Below are positions 24,181-36,269 of a DNA stretch of 64,000 nucleotides, one piece after another. Source of the stretch: Magnolia sinica (Eukaryota; Streptophyta; Magnoliopsida; Magnoliales; Magnoliaceae); NCBI RefSeq assembly GCF_029962835.1, contig NC_080579.1:79048459-79112458 (forward strand), given 5' to 3'. The notes beneath the pieces are model-generated. The model was given only the letters and a program-made list of their open reading frames with translations. It searched no databases and was not told the DNA's origin. The translations under genes and the position numbers were made by a program. Within the stretch, counting starts at the first letter, position 1. Each line of letters starts with the position of its first letter.

Positions 24181-25732
24181 TCATGGTGAATCAAAGACTA
24201 CAGGTAGATAGAATTCAGAAAAATTCTTAGAAAGTGATGTAATCTCGACACATTCCGAAGTTTTAGACTTCGGTTCAATTTTCAGCTCCTCCTTTATTGA
24301 TAAATGTTCAAGATCTAGAGAAGGAGAGGCTTCATAATAAAGGTTCTCTCTGTTAGTAACAACTACTGAGATATCCTCTTGTGAGGCATCCACTATTTCT
24401 TTAATCATAAGATCATTTGAATCTGAAAAGTGTGCCAAGCAATCGTCCAAAGAGTTGAGAAATTCAGCTACGAGAGACTTATTTTCTACATTGAAATCTA
24501 TAATGAAATGCTCAAGGACTCCATCATCTTTAAAAGTAGATGGAGGTATGCTTTCTTTCTCCAACCTTGCACAAAAAGATTGAAGGTCAGTAGATGAAGT
24601 ATTGATGTAAGGACTCTGTTCATTGATACTACTCAAAAGAGGCATTGAATTGTTAAAAGTGTACAGCTCAGATGGTGGCCTCAACTGGGTGGTTTCAAAT
24701 TCCAGAGTCGTATCGAGCAACCCGTCCCTCTCTCGAATCATATCATCATTCAATTTAGGGGAGTGGTCAAACATGTCTCATAAGAGTTAGAAGGGTCAGT
24801 TGTAAGGAGCTTATCTTTCACTTTTAAATTAGACATGCTAAGTGAGTGGAGTAGCTCATTAGGACCGATCACTTCGTATACTTCTTGATCATTGACTTGG
24901 ACCAAACTTGAGATTGATTCTAGGAGAATTTGGGTTGCACATTCATGATCGTCATCCTAATACGCATCATCTTCCAATTCAGTGTAATACACTCTTGGGA
25001 TGGGATCGCTTTCCTCACATTCTCTTTCTAAATTGGGATGAGGTTCAAATAAACTAACCTCTTCCTCATCATTGAAACCTAGTGTGTCATGTGAATGAAG
25101 TGTGTCATCATCATTATATTTGAAAGATACCCACATCTCTTGATCATTCTTTTGAACCGTCATCGAGATCGACTCTTCGAAAAATTGAACCATATGCTCA
25201 TTAACATAATCCAACTCTTTATTCTAAGTTCCACAGTTCTTCAAAAGTGAGTTAGGATCACTTTCCTCACATTATATTTCTAGATTGGGTTGTGGTTGGG
25301 ATGAACGAGCCTCCACTATCTTATCGATGCGTGAATTAAGTGCTTTTAACGTTTTTCTAAATTTTGCAAGACAGTCCATTTTACGCTTAAATGAATCCTC
25401 TTGGATCGTTTCTGGTTGGATTTTAAAGGTGGGTATCCAAGAGAATAATTATTATAACATGTTGTTGGTTCATCTTTCCAATTTTGATGTTTCCACTGGT
25501 TATAGTCATATGGATCATATGTGGGAGAATATGATGGTTGATAATAGTCCTCATTCCCATAATTATGATCGCATGAGGACTTCTTAACCGATGAAGCATA
25601 ATATTCTGGTCGGTTCTCGATGATGGTTTCAGAAAAATCTTGAGATATAGTTTGAATTACATCGTAATCATTATACATCCCTCCCCAATATCTCTTATCC
25701 ATCTTAGCATATTGACGTACCCACTCTTCCAT
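24181..25732 (-). pseudogene. Unrecognised acidic protein gene of A
   Basis: Homologue of the B gene, about 517 codons, in open pieces 25732-25346, 25214-24957 and 24774-24181. The start is in a strong plant context (CACCATGG). The N-terminal piece has EEWVRQYAKM and SPTYDPYDYNQWKHQNW; the middle and C-terminal pieces are Asp/Glu/Ser-rich. A roughly 60-residue module seems to occur twice: each copy has NLE..CEESDP, an EL(D/E) pair and ESIS..VQ.NDQE, once around 25300-25120 and once around 25040-24890. No zinc knuckle, protease or RT motif is visible. It may bind nucleic acid or chromatin, or be a remnant of captured sequence; I cannot assign a function. Confidence 0.7.
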
Positions 25733-25831
25733 GGTGAAACCCTAACTCTGAATCTAATCCTAAGAAAAATAAAAGAAAAGATCCTATAGCAGTATAGAAA
25801 GTAAGGGGAGGAGAAGTTAGAAGGAAGTTAC

Positions 25832-26334
25832 CAAATTAGAAGTTCCTATGTTAAGATCCTGTAAAAGAAAATAAAAGAAATTAGTTTTTAAAAATAAAAA
25901 TTCTAAAGTTAGAAAGCTCCTACAACTTAAAAATAAAAAGTAAGTTAGTTATAAAAATAGAAAAAATCCTAGAATTAGAAAATTTCTAAAAAGATAAAAT
26001 AAAACCTAAAATTAGAGAGTTTCTAAAAATAAACTAGTTTCTAAAAAGGAAAGTTTCTAAAAATTAAAAGTAGATTAGTTTCTAAAAAGGAAAAATTCAT
26101 AAAAAAAAATGGACAAAATTTTTTAAAAATAGAAAATAGAAAGTTTCTAAAAATAATTAGGAAAGTTCTAAACCTAAAATTAGAAAGTAATGTAAGGTTC
26201 TAAAGTTCTAAAATTAAAAGAAATCCTAGAATTGGAAAATTTCTAAAAACCTAAAATAAAACTCTAATCCTAAAAATAGAAAAAATAGAGAAATTAGAAA
26301 GAGATTACCAATTTAGAAGGTCTATGTCAGGATC
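25832..26334 (-). other. Leader of A with two micro-exon-like blocks
   Basis: 25858-25832 (27 nt) is preceded by CTTTTACAG and followed by GTAACTTCC on the minus strand. 26334-26309 (26 nt) is followed by GTAATC but its upstream AG is disturbed (CTAAG). Sequence and placement match the blocks in B and F. The repeated TTTTAGAAACTA motif lies between them. Confidence 0.42.
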
Positions 26335-26468
26335 TTAGAAAGCAGGAAAGTTAGATTAGTTTCTAGAAATTAAATAAGAAAACCTAAACCTAGAAATTAA
26401 AAATTAGAAAAACCATAATCTTAACCTAATTATAAAATTAGTTAATTTCAGAAGAACGTAACCATTAG

Positions 26469-26486
26469 TCCTTGACAACAACACCA
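26469..26486 (-). other. Decayed tRNA-Asp primer site of A
   Basis: Compared with the F site, this site differs at about six positions, all C-to-T or G-to-A, which fits deamination of methylated cytosine. The adjacent CAAAAACT|TGTTCAC junction is intact. Confidence 0.75.
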
Positions 26487-26492
26487 AAAACT

Positions 26493-28354
26493 TGTTCACA
26501 CCTCAAGTATAGGGTTGCGATGTAGTAATTATCTCGGTAAGACCGAGGTCGAATCCACAGGGATTGAACCTTTTACGTATTCTGAAAGTAACTAGAACTA
26601 GAACTAGAAGAAGATGTAATCTAAATCAGAAAAATTAAGAGAGTAATGATGAATAGATTAATTAAAAACTAATAAATTTAAAGGTGGAAACTAGGGTGCT
26701 AAGGATCCACTTGTAGAGATCAGAGAGATCTATACTTGATTCATAAACACAACTGGGTTTAGAGTCTTATCTTCATCCAGTTGGAAGATATAACATTAAA
26801 AACCAAATTTGAACTTCCTTTAATCCAGTTTTCAAGAGATGAGAGGTATGAGAATTAGAATTGATTCCATCACAAAGCCATGCCCATGAGACAAAGCAAA
26901 CAACGGAATTTAACTAATCCACTACCAATCTAAGAGAGTTATGAACGTTAGCAAAGGTTCCATCATCCAACCATACCCAGGAGACAGATGGTGAACAATA
27001 GGGTTCCCAAATTTAGAAACCCTATAATGAAAAGAACATACTCAAAGCTATCGCAGATCTATTGTAATTTAAGTCACAACAAACCATTAAAAACTATGAA
27101 TATTCCTTATAATCAAACTTAAATCAAAGAGAGTTCAACAACCATGAATCAAAGCAATAGAAAACCTCCCATCACACTACAAGCTTCACCTCTTAGCCCT
27201 AGCTAAGAGGTTTAGCCAACCATAGTCATGGTTAACCAAAATCTCTTAAAGAAAGAGAAAAAAACAAAGAAGAAAAGGAATAGAAGAGGAAGAGGCCTGG
27301 TCGTCTGTCCTCCATGCTCTTGATTTGGTGCCTCCACGGCTGCCCACTACCTGGCTAATCCCCCTTTTCTCTCTCTCCCTTCTCTTTTATAGGCACTGGG
27401 AGTCAGTGCTGTGTTGCCAGAGGCGGTGGAGAAGGCGTGCACAGCAAGAAGAATTTCACAGCCAGTGTGCAACAGAAAACACAAGGCGTCTTGCATTTGC
27501 GGCTGGATTTTTGGGACGGTGAACGTCCTTGGCTTAGATCTAGCTTCCTGGTTGGAATCAATGTCCCCTTTCTGAGCTTCTGGATGGTCCGGATTGGCCG
27601 GCCGATCACATCCATGATCGTACTATGGCCGGCAATTTTCAGACATGCGGTTACACACGTACTTGTATTTAGAACTACGCTGACATACTCAGTGGGCCCC
27701 ACAGTGATATTTTTGGTGCAATCCACCCCGTCTATTTGATTCATAGCGAAAAACCAGTTGAGAAGGGGTGGTTTTGGTCGAGTTTGGTGTGGGCGCGTGT
27801 ATCCTATGTACACACGATGTACATGTGGGGTCCACTATGATGTATATGCAAAATCTGCTCCATCCATTCATTGTGCCACCCCATTTAAGGGGTTGAGACC
27901 AAAATTAAAGCATATCCAAATATTCGATGGGCCCCAAATCAGACTATTGTGGGCTGATATGTCCGTTGGGCCACTTCTACAAGGATCCAATAAATGAAAT
28001 TCGATGTTTATGGTTAATTTATGGTCTTCAGGTCAGATATAAAATTTTGAGCTGAACGGATGGTGAAAACCCTGTTATCTTGCATTTTGGATGATTTTCA
28101 GGCTTCTTGGACTTCAATTACTTGATTTTCTCGAATCGTTGGGGTGTAAATTCCTTGATCTTGGACCCCTGGGGTTCGTCCCTTGCTTTGGCGACTTCAG
28201 AGTGTTAAATCCACACTTTTAGTATCCTTTTTCAGTCCAGGCTCCTAAATTCACCTTACAACACAAACACGATTAAAATAAGCCGTTCAATAGTATCATG
28301 TTCGTAAAATCCAGTAATAATTGGGGTCTAATATGTAATATTTGACCCTTAACA
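26493..28354 (-). repeat. Right (5') LTR of A
   Basis: 1862 bp, TGTTCACACCTCAAG...CTTAACA, followed by the target repeat ATATG. Its predicted TATA box is at 27385-27391 on the minus strand. It contains a GTGGGCCCCAC site at 27692-27702. Confidence 0.92.
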
Positions 28355-28377
28355 ATATGATATTAAGAAGATTGAAT

Positions 28378-29215
28378 ATGAAGTTCGAGACTGAAAAATT
28401 CACAGGTAAAAATAATTTTGAATTATGGAGATTGAAGATGAAAGCCCTTTTAGTTCTGTAAAGGTTACAGTATGCACTTCTTGGGAAAGCGTATCATCTA
28501 GAATCTGTAAAGGAAGGAGATTGGGATGAACTTGATCAAATGACAATATTACAATTCAATTGTGCTTGGCTGATGAAGTTCTTTGACATTGTTATAAATG
28601 AGATGACTACTGCAGGTATACGAGTGAAGTTAGAGAGTATTTACATGACAAAATCTCTCACTAATCGTCTATTTTCAAAGAGGTAGTTTTATACTTTGAA
28701 AATGGTAGAAGGGTTGGATTTATTTAAACATATTGAGATGTTGAACAAATTGGTTTGCAAGTAGATGGGTGTTTTGGTGAAGATTGAGGAGGAAGACAAA
28801 GTCTTACTTTGTTGATGTCTCTCTCGCAAGTCGTTCGAGTATCTGGTTGATACTCTTTGCCATAGTAAGGATACTTTAAACATTGAGACCATTATTGTAA
28901 CCCTTTAGTCAAAGCAGTTGTGATTGTAGAGTGGCGGTGAAGGCACCTCTAAGGATACGTTATTTGCTTTAAGAAGGCTATCTGAGTGAGAGAAGGGAAA
29001 ATCGTGATCTAGATCTAAGTCAAGAGCTAAAGAAAAGTTGAAGTCTTGGAATTGTTAGAGAATGGGACATTTAAAAAGTGACTGTAAGCTTCACAAATCT
29101 CGGAAGAATGAGAAGTCAGATGTTTTGGTGAAGGAAGCTAATTCAGTTGAATCTGGTGAAGGTTTAGATTGTTGTGATGTATTATTGGTGATCAACACTA
29201 AAAATTTCTATCAGG
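28378..29215 (+). pseudogene. copia C gag remnant
   Basis: Translation from 28378 begins MKFETEKFTGKNNFELWRLK, a typical copia gag start, and continues through LESIYM and a decayed zinc knuckle at 29047-29085 (WNC, stop, RMGHLKSDC). The usual first cysteine of the knuckle is serine here. At least six in-frame stops interrupt it. The start lies about 20 bp downstream of the A insertion, so A separated gag from its LTR promoter. Confidence 0.8.
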
Positions 29216-30535
29216 AATGAATCTCGGATGCGAGGGCATCGTATCATAAGTGTCATTATCAGAGTTAGTTTACCACAATAGTGAGTATAATGGTGTGTTG
29301 GTTTTCATGGGCAATGATCATGCATACAAGATGTTTGGAATTAGTTTAGTTCACATCAGGATGTTTGATGGGGTGGAGTGTGCTATAATAAATGTGAGAC
29401 ACATTTATGACTTGAAGAAAAATATGTTCTCTGAGCTTTAGCTGTAATTGGTTGTAAGTTCGTCGGTTATGACAGAGTCTTGATGGTTTCAAATGAGTCT
29501 CTTACAATAATGAAGTCATAATAGAGTGGTAATCTTTATCGGTTGATAAAAAAATACTATATCTGGTGGAGCTGTAGCATTTTAGCGAATTCCATATTGA
29601 CACATTTGTGGCATGTGCACCTAGGCTACATTATCAAGTAGGGTATGAAGGTATTTCTTGATCGTAAGTTAATTCCTAGTTTTTAAAAGATTTGATTTGG
29701 ATGTATATGAGCATTTCATATATATATGGGAAATAGTCGAGATTGCGTTTTAAAAATAGGAAATATGTTAGTAAAGGCCAGCTTGATTATGTACATTTTG
29801 ATGTGTGGGGGCCATCGCCCATTGTTTCTGGAGAGGAATCGTCTTACTTTGTCACATTTATAGATGACTTCTCTAAGAAACTCTGGGTTTATATTTTGAA
29901 ACATATATCCGATATGTTTACCACTTTCAAGATGTGAAAATCAATGGTTGAAAAATATATAGGGTGGAAAGTGAAAGTTCTAAGGACAGATAACAGTGAA
30001 AAATTTACTTTAAAAGAATTTGATTAGTATTGTAAGAATGAGGGAATAGTTATGCATAACATGGTGAGGCATACACCAGAGTAGAATGGTGTGGTAGAAC
30101 ATATAAACCAGACTCTTTTAGAAATGACTCAAAGTATGTTGGATAATTTTGGATTAGGCAAAGAGCTTTAGGCTAAAGTTGTTTCTACAGCTTGTTATCT
30201 GGTGAATAGATCTCTCTCTATATTTATTGATTACAAAATTCCTGAGGAAGTATGGAGTGGTCAAGTAGTTAATTACTCAGATTTAATAATTTTTTTATTT
30301 TTATGCTTACTCTCATGTACTGCCTATTAAGAGAGAAATGTTAGTCAAAGAGTAAAAAAGTGCACCTTTGTTGGCTATGGTGATTGGGTGAAAGGTTACA
30401 AGTTGTTAGACTCACAGAAAATCATTATTAGCCAGGACGTCAAATTTGATAAGGGTTCCTTGTCTTGGAAAGATAAACAAAAGGAAACGAAAAAGTCAAT
30501 TATTGATGTAAAATTAGAGAAGAGTGAGACAGTTG
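29216..30535 (+). pseudogene. copia C protease/integrase remnant
   Basis: After a poorly preserved protease and pre-integrase stretch, the integrase core reads QLDYVHFDVWGPSPI (first Asp at 29800-29802), RTDNSEKF (second Asp at 29989-29991) and VVEHINQTLLE (Glu at 30097-30099). The 35-residue D-to-E spacing is that of DD35E integrases. Stops follow several Trp and Gln positions. The frame runs to 30535, where J was inserted, and resumes at 48904. Confidence 0.8.
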
Positions 30536-30782
30536 GGGCTCCTTTGGCATCTCTACTCTAAATTAATAAGTGGTTTTTTAATAAGAGCTACTCTAATAAG
30601 CTCTTTTTGTTTTAGCTTTTGTTTTAAATAAACTCATTTGGTAAAATCACATTTTCAAGTAAAAAAAAAAAAACTCTTATTTAAAATAAGCATGTTTGAT
30701 AAAACCTTCAAATAAGAGCTTATTTTAGGGGTAGTTGACGCCATTTTTAAAGATTACAATAACTCTATTACAAGAGCAATAT

Positions 30783-30785
<3 letters not shown>

Positions 30786-30818
<33 letters not shown>
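30786..30818. repeat. Poly-T tract
   Basis: 33 consecutive T bases near the left end of J. Confidence 0.97.
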
Positions 30819-30819
<1 letters not shown>

Positions 30820-30839
30820 TGGATATCACCGTAGATGAA

Positions 30840-31787
30840 CCATGCCCCAGATGACAAAAGAATGGATGACTACAATCTTCATATTTTAGGACATTTCGGT
30901 CATCCATTATGTCATACATTAGATGTGGATCAATGATCATATGGAGCCCACCTTTGATATGGACCATCCATTGTGTGAGCAAAACCTTCAAAGTGAGCCG
31001 TCCATCATACAATGCCCATCTTGGATGTGGATCATTCATCATTAGGGGCCCACCTTGATATAGGTCATCCATCATGTGGGGTCCACTATCAATGCTAATT
31101 ATTCTTTATGTGGGGCCCCTCAATGTCCACTACCCACCACCCATCACATGGAGTCCACATTTGACGTGTCCATAGTGTACGCCCTACCTTCGAAGTGGAT
31201 TGTCCATCATGCGGGGCTCACTTTTGATATTCACCATTCATCATGTGGGGTGCACCTTCTATGTGGATCATCCATCATGTGGCCCACTTCGGATATGGAT
31301 CATCCATTATGTGAGACCTTGGATGTGGACCATCCATTATAAGGGGCCACACTTTGATGTGGTTCATCCATCATATGAATCCCACTCCCTCCATTATGTG
31401 GGTTGACCTTGACATAGACCATTCATTTTGTGGGGCCCCGCATTCAATATGGATCATTCATCATGTGGGCCCACCTTTAATATTAACTGACCTTCATGTG
31501 GGACCACCTTCATGACCATCATCCATCGTGTGAGTTCCACCTTTGATGTGGACTGCCTATCAAATGGGACCCACGCCATGTGCATGTTCAGTCATGCTAG
31601 CCACACTTTAATGCAGGCCATCTATCATGTGGGGCCCACCTTTGATGTGAATCATTCATTACGTGAGCCCTGGATGTGGGGCCCCACATTCAATATGAGT
31701 CGTTCATCTTCAGGGGCCCACCTTTGATGTCCACCATCCATCATGTGGGTCCCACCTTTATTGTGGACCATCTATAATGTGGGGCCT
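30840..31787. repeat. Degenerate minisatellite of J, left block
   Basis: Units of roughly 33-36 bp built on CATCCATCATGTGGGGCCCACC followed by TTTGATATGGAC. There are some 25 diverged copies. The same unit resumes at 48263-48640, so K, G and the rest were inserted inside the array. Confidence 0.8.
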
Positions 31788-34569
31788 TGTCAAGCCCCAA
31801 ACTCGGAAACCGGGTTCACAAAATTTTCGATCGCCGAATCCGATGCCAACAGCCTCCGTAGTACCCCATTCGCGGCTCCCAACTCGCATACGCTAGGATC
31901 CTACAAGGAGGATTTTTTAATGTATATTTATCTCGTAAGAAGCATAACCACAAGTTTACCCAAATCACAAAGACAACATCATCATCACATATCTACTAAT
32001 ATGAACAGTTGAATACAATGCTGAAAGGGAAATACATATATCGAAAATTAAAGCTCCAGAAGACGGCTACATGCTCTTAGCTCAACGCTACTACGACCTA
32101 ACGCCACATGCATGCATTTATCGTGCATAAGCTTATAGAAAGCTTCGAGGGTGGTGTAAGTGTGTGTGATGCATATTCTAAACATATAAATATCAGAGTA
32201 TATGGAAATACTGGCAAGTCCATAAATATCATCAGCCTCATCCAGGCTATGCGATGCAAAAACATAATAAGCCAATAACATATACTGAGGAAGCAATGTA
32301 GATAGATTATGCAATGCGGAGACGTAGTAAGCCAAATGTCAGATACCGAGTCCACAAATACCGTCAACCTTAATCAGGTTATGCAATACAGAAGCACAGT
32401 AAACCAAATGCTATATACTGAGGATGCAAAAACGTAACAACTCGGAATACCATATGCTGCAGATGTAATGAATATGCGATGCAAATGAAATGACCAAACT
32501 GGAGTGTGAAGTCAGGATGATAGTACGTGGTATCGCAGGCTACGACGTCCATCACAAGCGACTTCTATCCAAACCAGTCCCATACCTAATTTGGATAGTC
32601 AGACTCAATGTGGTAAACTCCAGATCTCAGGTTAGTCGTGCGCTCCAACCGAAATCCTGCCCATTGTGAAGGTACACGTAATAAATAATTGCACACCACT
32701 AGCCTGAGTGGATAGTGAATGGATGAATGAATGAGTATGCAACTCCTGCTCAATATGTCCACATGTCAGTACCGTGTATCTCTGGGATCATCACCAGGGT
32801 CTATTACACTCTACACCAAGTTGCCGCCCCTATTTGAGCATACAACTGGGTAAGTGGAAGAGACCTCACTATTTGCCTGCCACAATTTCGGGCCCAGCTT
32901 GTCGATGGCGGACCCATTCCTCAAGCTGGTCAAACTCAACCTAGATATTGCCCCCTCGCTTAAGCGGGTAAGGTCACACCCATTCTCAACCGACCACGAC
33001 ATAGTGGGAGATGCAGCCTACTAGTATACGGCTCTCATGCACTCATATATATCCACTCGGTCTAGACGTTGGGGTGTCCTCTGGTACTAAGAGGGTTTAA
33101 GAATTTTCACCCGGGGCCATCTATGGCAGCCTGATGTTAGAACCAACATTTTCAGTGTCTCATCTGGCCATCCACGATATGCTTGTGGAGGCCATAACCC
33201 TGATGTCGCTAGGGTGTACAGTGATCATATCACAAAATGCAAGATGCACGAATCACATAGTCCAATCATGCATTAATCCTGCGCATACCGTGTGCAGATG
33301 TGGGGCAACTTTGCCTATCAGAGAGTCCCATAAACAACCTGCCCTATGGCATATGCAATGGTCAACCACATCTCATAACAAACATGTAGATGATGCGTAT
33401 GGGCATATACCATGATGTTATGTTGTCACATACTCATAATCGGTATCGATAACCGGCACCGATAATCAACATCATTAATCGACCTCAATATCCGGCCTTG
33501 ATGACCGGCCTCGATAATCGAAATCAACCTCGATAATCGGAATCAGCCTCAATAATTAGAATCGGCCTCGATAATCAGAATTGACCTCAACAATAGGAAT
33601 CGGCCTCGATAGTCGGAATAAGTGAGAATGGGCCTAACAAGGCATGAGGGAAGGTCACAATATGGACATTCAACCATCATTGCTCCCAAGGAGTGGCCTT
33701 CATAGGGCCAAACATGTAGTGGGCCCATGACCTCATACAAAGGGATAATATACATCACAATGGGCCTCACTCAAGAGCCACATATACATCACAATGGGCC
33801 GCTTATATACATCACCATACGCGTCGCAATGGGCCACATACATGGGCTGGAAATACATCACAATGGGCCGCATCCATGGATAAAAAACACATCATAATGG
33901 GCCTCGGCACATTGGCCATAAATGCATCACATCAGGCCTTGCCCATGGGCCTCGAATACATCGCAATGGACCACAACCCATGGGCTTCAAATACACAATA
34001 GGTGAGCCCTACACATGGGCCTTATACACATCAAGTGGGCTACATCAATGGGTCGCACTAATGGGCCTCATATACATCAAGTGGGCCGCATCAATGGGCC
34101 ACACGAATGGGCCTACATCAATAGGCCACACTAATGGGCCTTATACACATCAAGTGGGCCGCATCAATGGGCCGCACCAATGGGCGGTGTAGATATACAA
34201 TACATACATCACAGCGGGCCAATGGATGTCCAGCCCATAGACAGATGGAATGGATAAAATGAATATATCACAGCGGGCCCCACCCGTCCAAGAGACGGAC
34301 GACGGAGATATAGAATACATGCATCAATGGTAGGCCCTTGGACGTTGTGAATATAGAGTATGTACACCAAGGTGGGCCTCACCACATGGGCCTAAAATAC
34401 ATCAAGTGGGCCACATCATATGGGCCACATATACATCACAATGGGCCTTGCCCATGGGCTTCGAATACATCACAACGGGCCTTAGATTTAAGCAGGTGGG
34501 CCCCATCATATGGGCCTTAAATACAAGACAGGTGGGCCCTATCACATGGGCCTCAAATACAAGGCAGGT
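31788..34569 (-). mobile_element. Long LTR K, 3' part (minus sense)
   Basis: Begins TGTCAAGCCCCAAACTCGG, the complement of the 3' end of LTR L (…GGGGCGTGACA). It follows L through the 32.0-33.7 kb region with many substitutions. Preceded by GGCCT. It breaks at 34569, where L is inserted, and resumes at 38625. Tandem repeats inside: about 24-bp CGATAATCGGAAT-type units (33430-33625) and ATACATCACAATGGGCC-type units (33780-34567). Long LTRs starting TGTAAGACCC suggest a Del/Tekay-type gypsy family, from memory. Confidence 0.72.
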
Positions 34570-35052
34570 TGTAAGACCCGTATCATAGTCCGTACCATTC
34601 CGCAGATTCCAGCGATTCTCCTTGTTGAATTTCGGCAACCCTTGACCTGTAATCGGTGTTTGCACACGACCCTGAGTTACATGCTATCAACTAGAGTCAG
34701 CTCAACCCGAGACTTATACTCTGGCGACCGCACCATTGTCGTGGTTCCGATGCCGCGTCTTGCGTGCCGAGGCGATATCCAGGTCAGGAGATGTGGGCCC
34801 GTGTTTAGTTCGAGGAAAACGCTGCGCGTTGCAAAACTCAAGAGAATCTCTACCCAATGTCACATCTAACAATCAATCAATCCCATCAAAAGCCAAGTAC
34901 ATGTCAAGTACACCATCACCTCACACCTATTCCCAAGCAACCCCATAAGTCAACAATTTCTTACACACCCCATACTTTTCTTACACCATCTACCCCTAAA
35001 GTCAATAAAGTTCTTACACACCCATCACTCACCACATCCATCACTCCATCAC

Positions 35053-35090
<38 letters not shown>

Positions 35091-36180
35091 ACAACCCTCT
35101 CTCTCTCATTTCTCAAACTCACCTTTCCAAGCAACAAAAGATCACACGTCTAAGCTCTTTCAAACCTCCAAGAGAACTTTGTGTGTGGCTCACTTCCTAA
35201 CCCTCTCATCTCCCATCTCAACCATAAAAACTCTATCTCTTCCGTTAGGATCGAAGCTAAGGAGCAAAGGAAGCCAAGGGAGCAAGAAGATCGAACGGTG
35301 GGTGCTTTATAGGCTAGATTTTCATGTTTTGATGATGGGCCAAGTGAGGCCTACTGATTGATGGTATGGATCTCACTTTGGACCCTAGATGTGGCCGATG
35401 GCCCACCTTGATTCTCATGATCATTCCATGATGGGGCCATTCTCCATGGTCCCCATCATGATGTTTATTTTTCTTGCATGGATAAGGTCATCTAGACCTT
35501 GCATTTCCATTGATTTTCATCGGTGGGCCCACATGTAATGGGACCTACTTGATGTATTTTGTAAATCATGGAAGGGAGGGCCCATATTGCTGGGGTCCCT
35601 CCATCACTCGGCCTTTCTTTCTCTCTTTCTCTCCCTCTCTCTTTCATTTTTTTCTATTGTGTGTCAGGATGTGGCCGTGTGGCCCACCCAGATGGACCTC
35701 ACCATGAAGCATGTATTTTATTTAAGCCATCTAGTAGGTGGGGCCCACCTTAATATTGTGTTGTATGCAAACTATCCAGCGTCCAGGGACGCTGAACGTT
35801 GCTACACTGAGAAGTGTGAACTGACGTGAACTGCAAAGCAAGAATATTAGCTTTGGTTTAAAGCTTTGGGAAGTGCTGCTCATGTAGGCCCCACCTTAAT
35901 GCATGAATCTAATCCACGCCGTTCATTCCATTCCCCAGCTCATTTTAGGCGTTGAGCCAAAAAATAAAGACAATCCGATAATCAAGAGGGTCATACCATA
36001 GAAAACTGTGATTTCTACTGTTCAAATCAGTTAGGACCCACCTTGATTTTTTTATTCGCCAAAACATACTGGATATTGGGCTCTTTTGGATGGTCTCAAG
36101 CCATGGAATCTAATGGGTGGGTTGGATTTTTCGGATGTAGGCCCCACCTAGGAAAAACCGCGGAATATCATGAAATCAAA

Positions 36181-36269
<89 letters not shown>

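Larger units (their letters stand above)
12586..28354 (-). mobile_element. Non-autonomous Athila-like LTR element A
   Basis: Flanked by a perfect ATATG repeat (12581-12585 and 28355-28359) inside copia C. The left LTR is 12586-14326 plus 22416-22571, split by element B. The interior is 22572-26492 and the right LTR is 26493-28354. Without B and its repeat the element is about 7.7 kb. The interior begins at the left with the shared family polypurine region (CAACCCCCAACCAG-like) and ends at the right with a decayed tRNA-Asp primer site. There is no gag, protease, RT or integrase; instead there is one unrecognised minus-strand gene (24181-25732). Confidence 0.9.

Noticed and set aside
30840-34567. 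CRISPR-like array of short repeats
   Set aside because: Units are contiguous and degenerate with no unique spacers, in a plant TE context; they are minisatellites.
34857-35153. Frames rich in Ser/Pro/His in long LTRs K, L, M
   Set aside because: Low-complexity CA/CT-rich LTR leader; not maintained between L and M.
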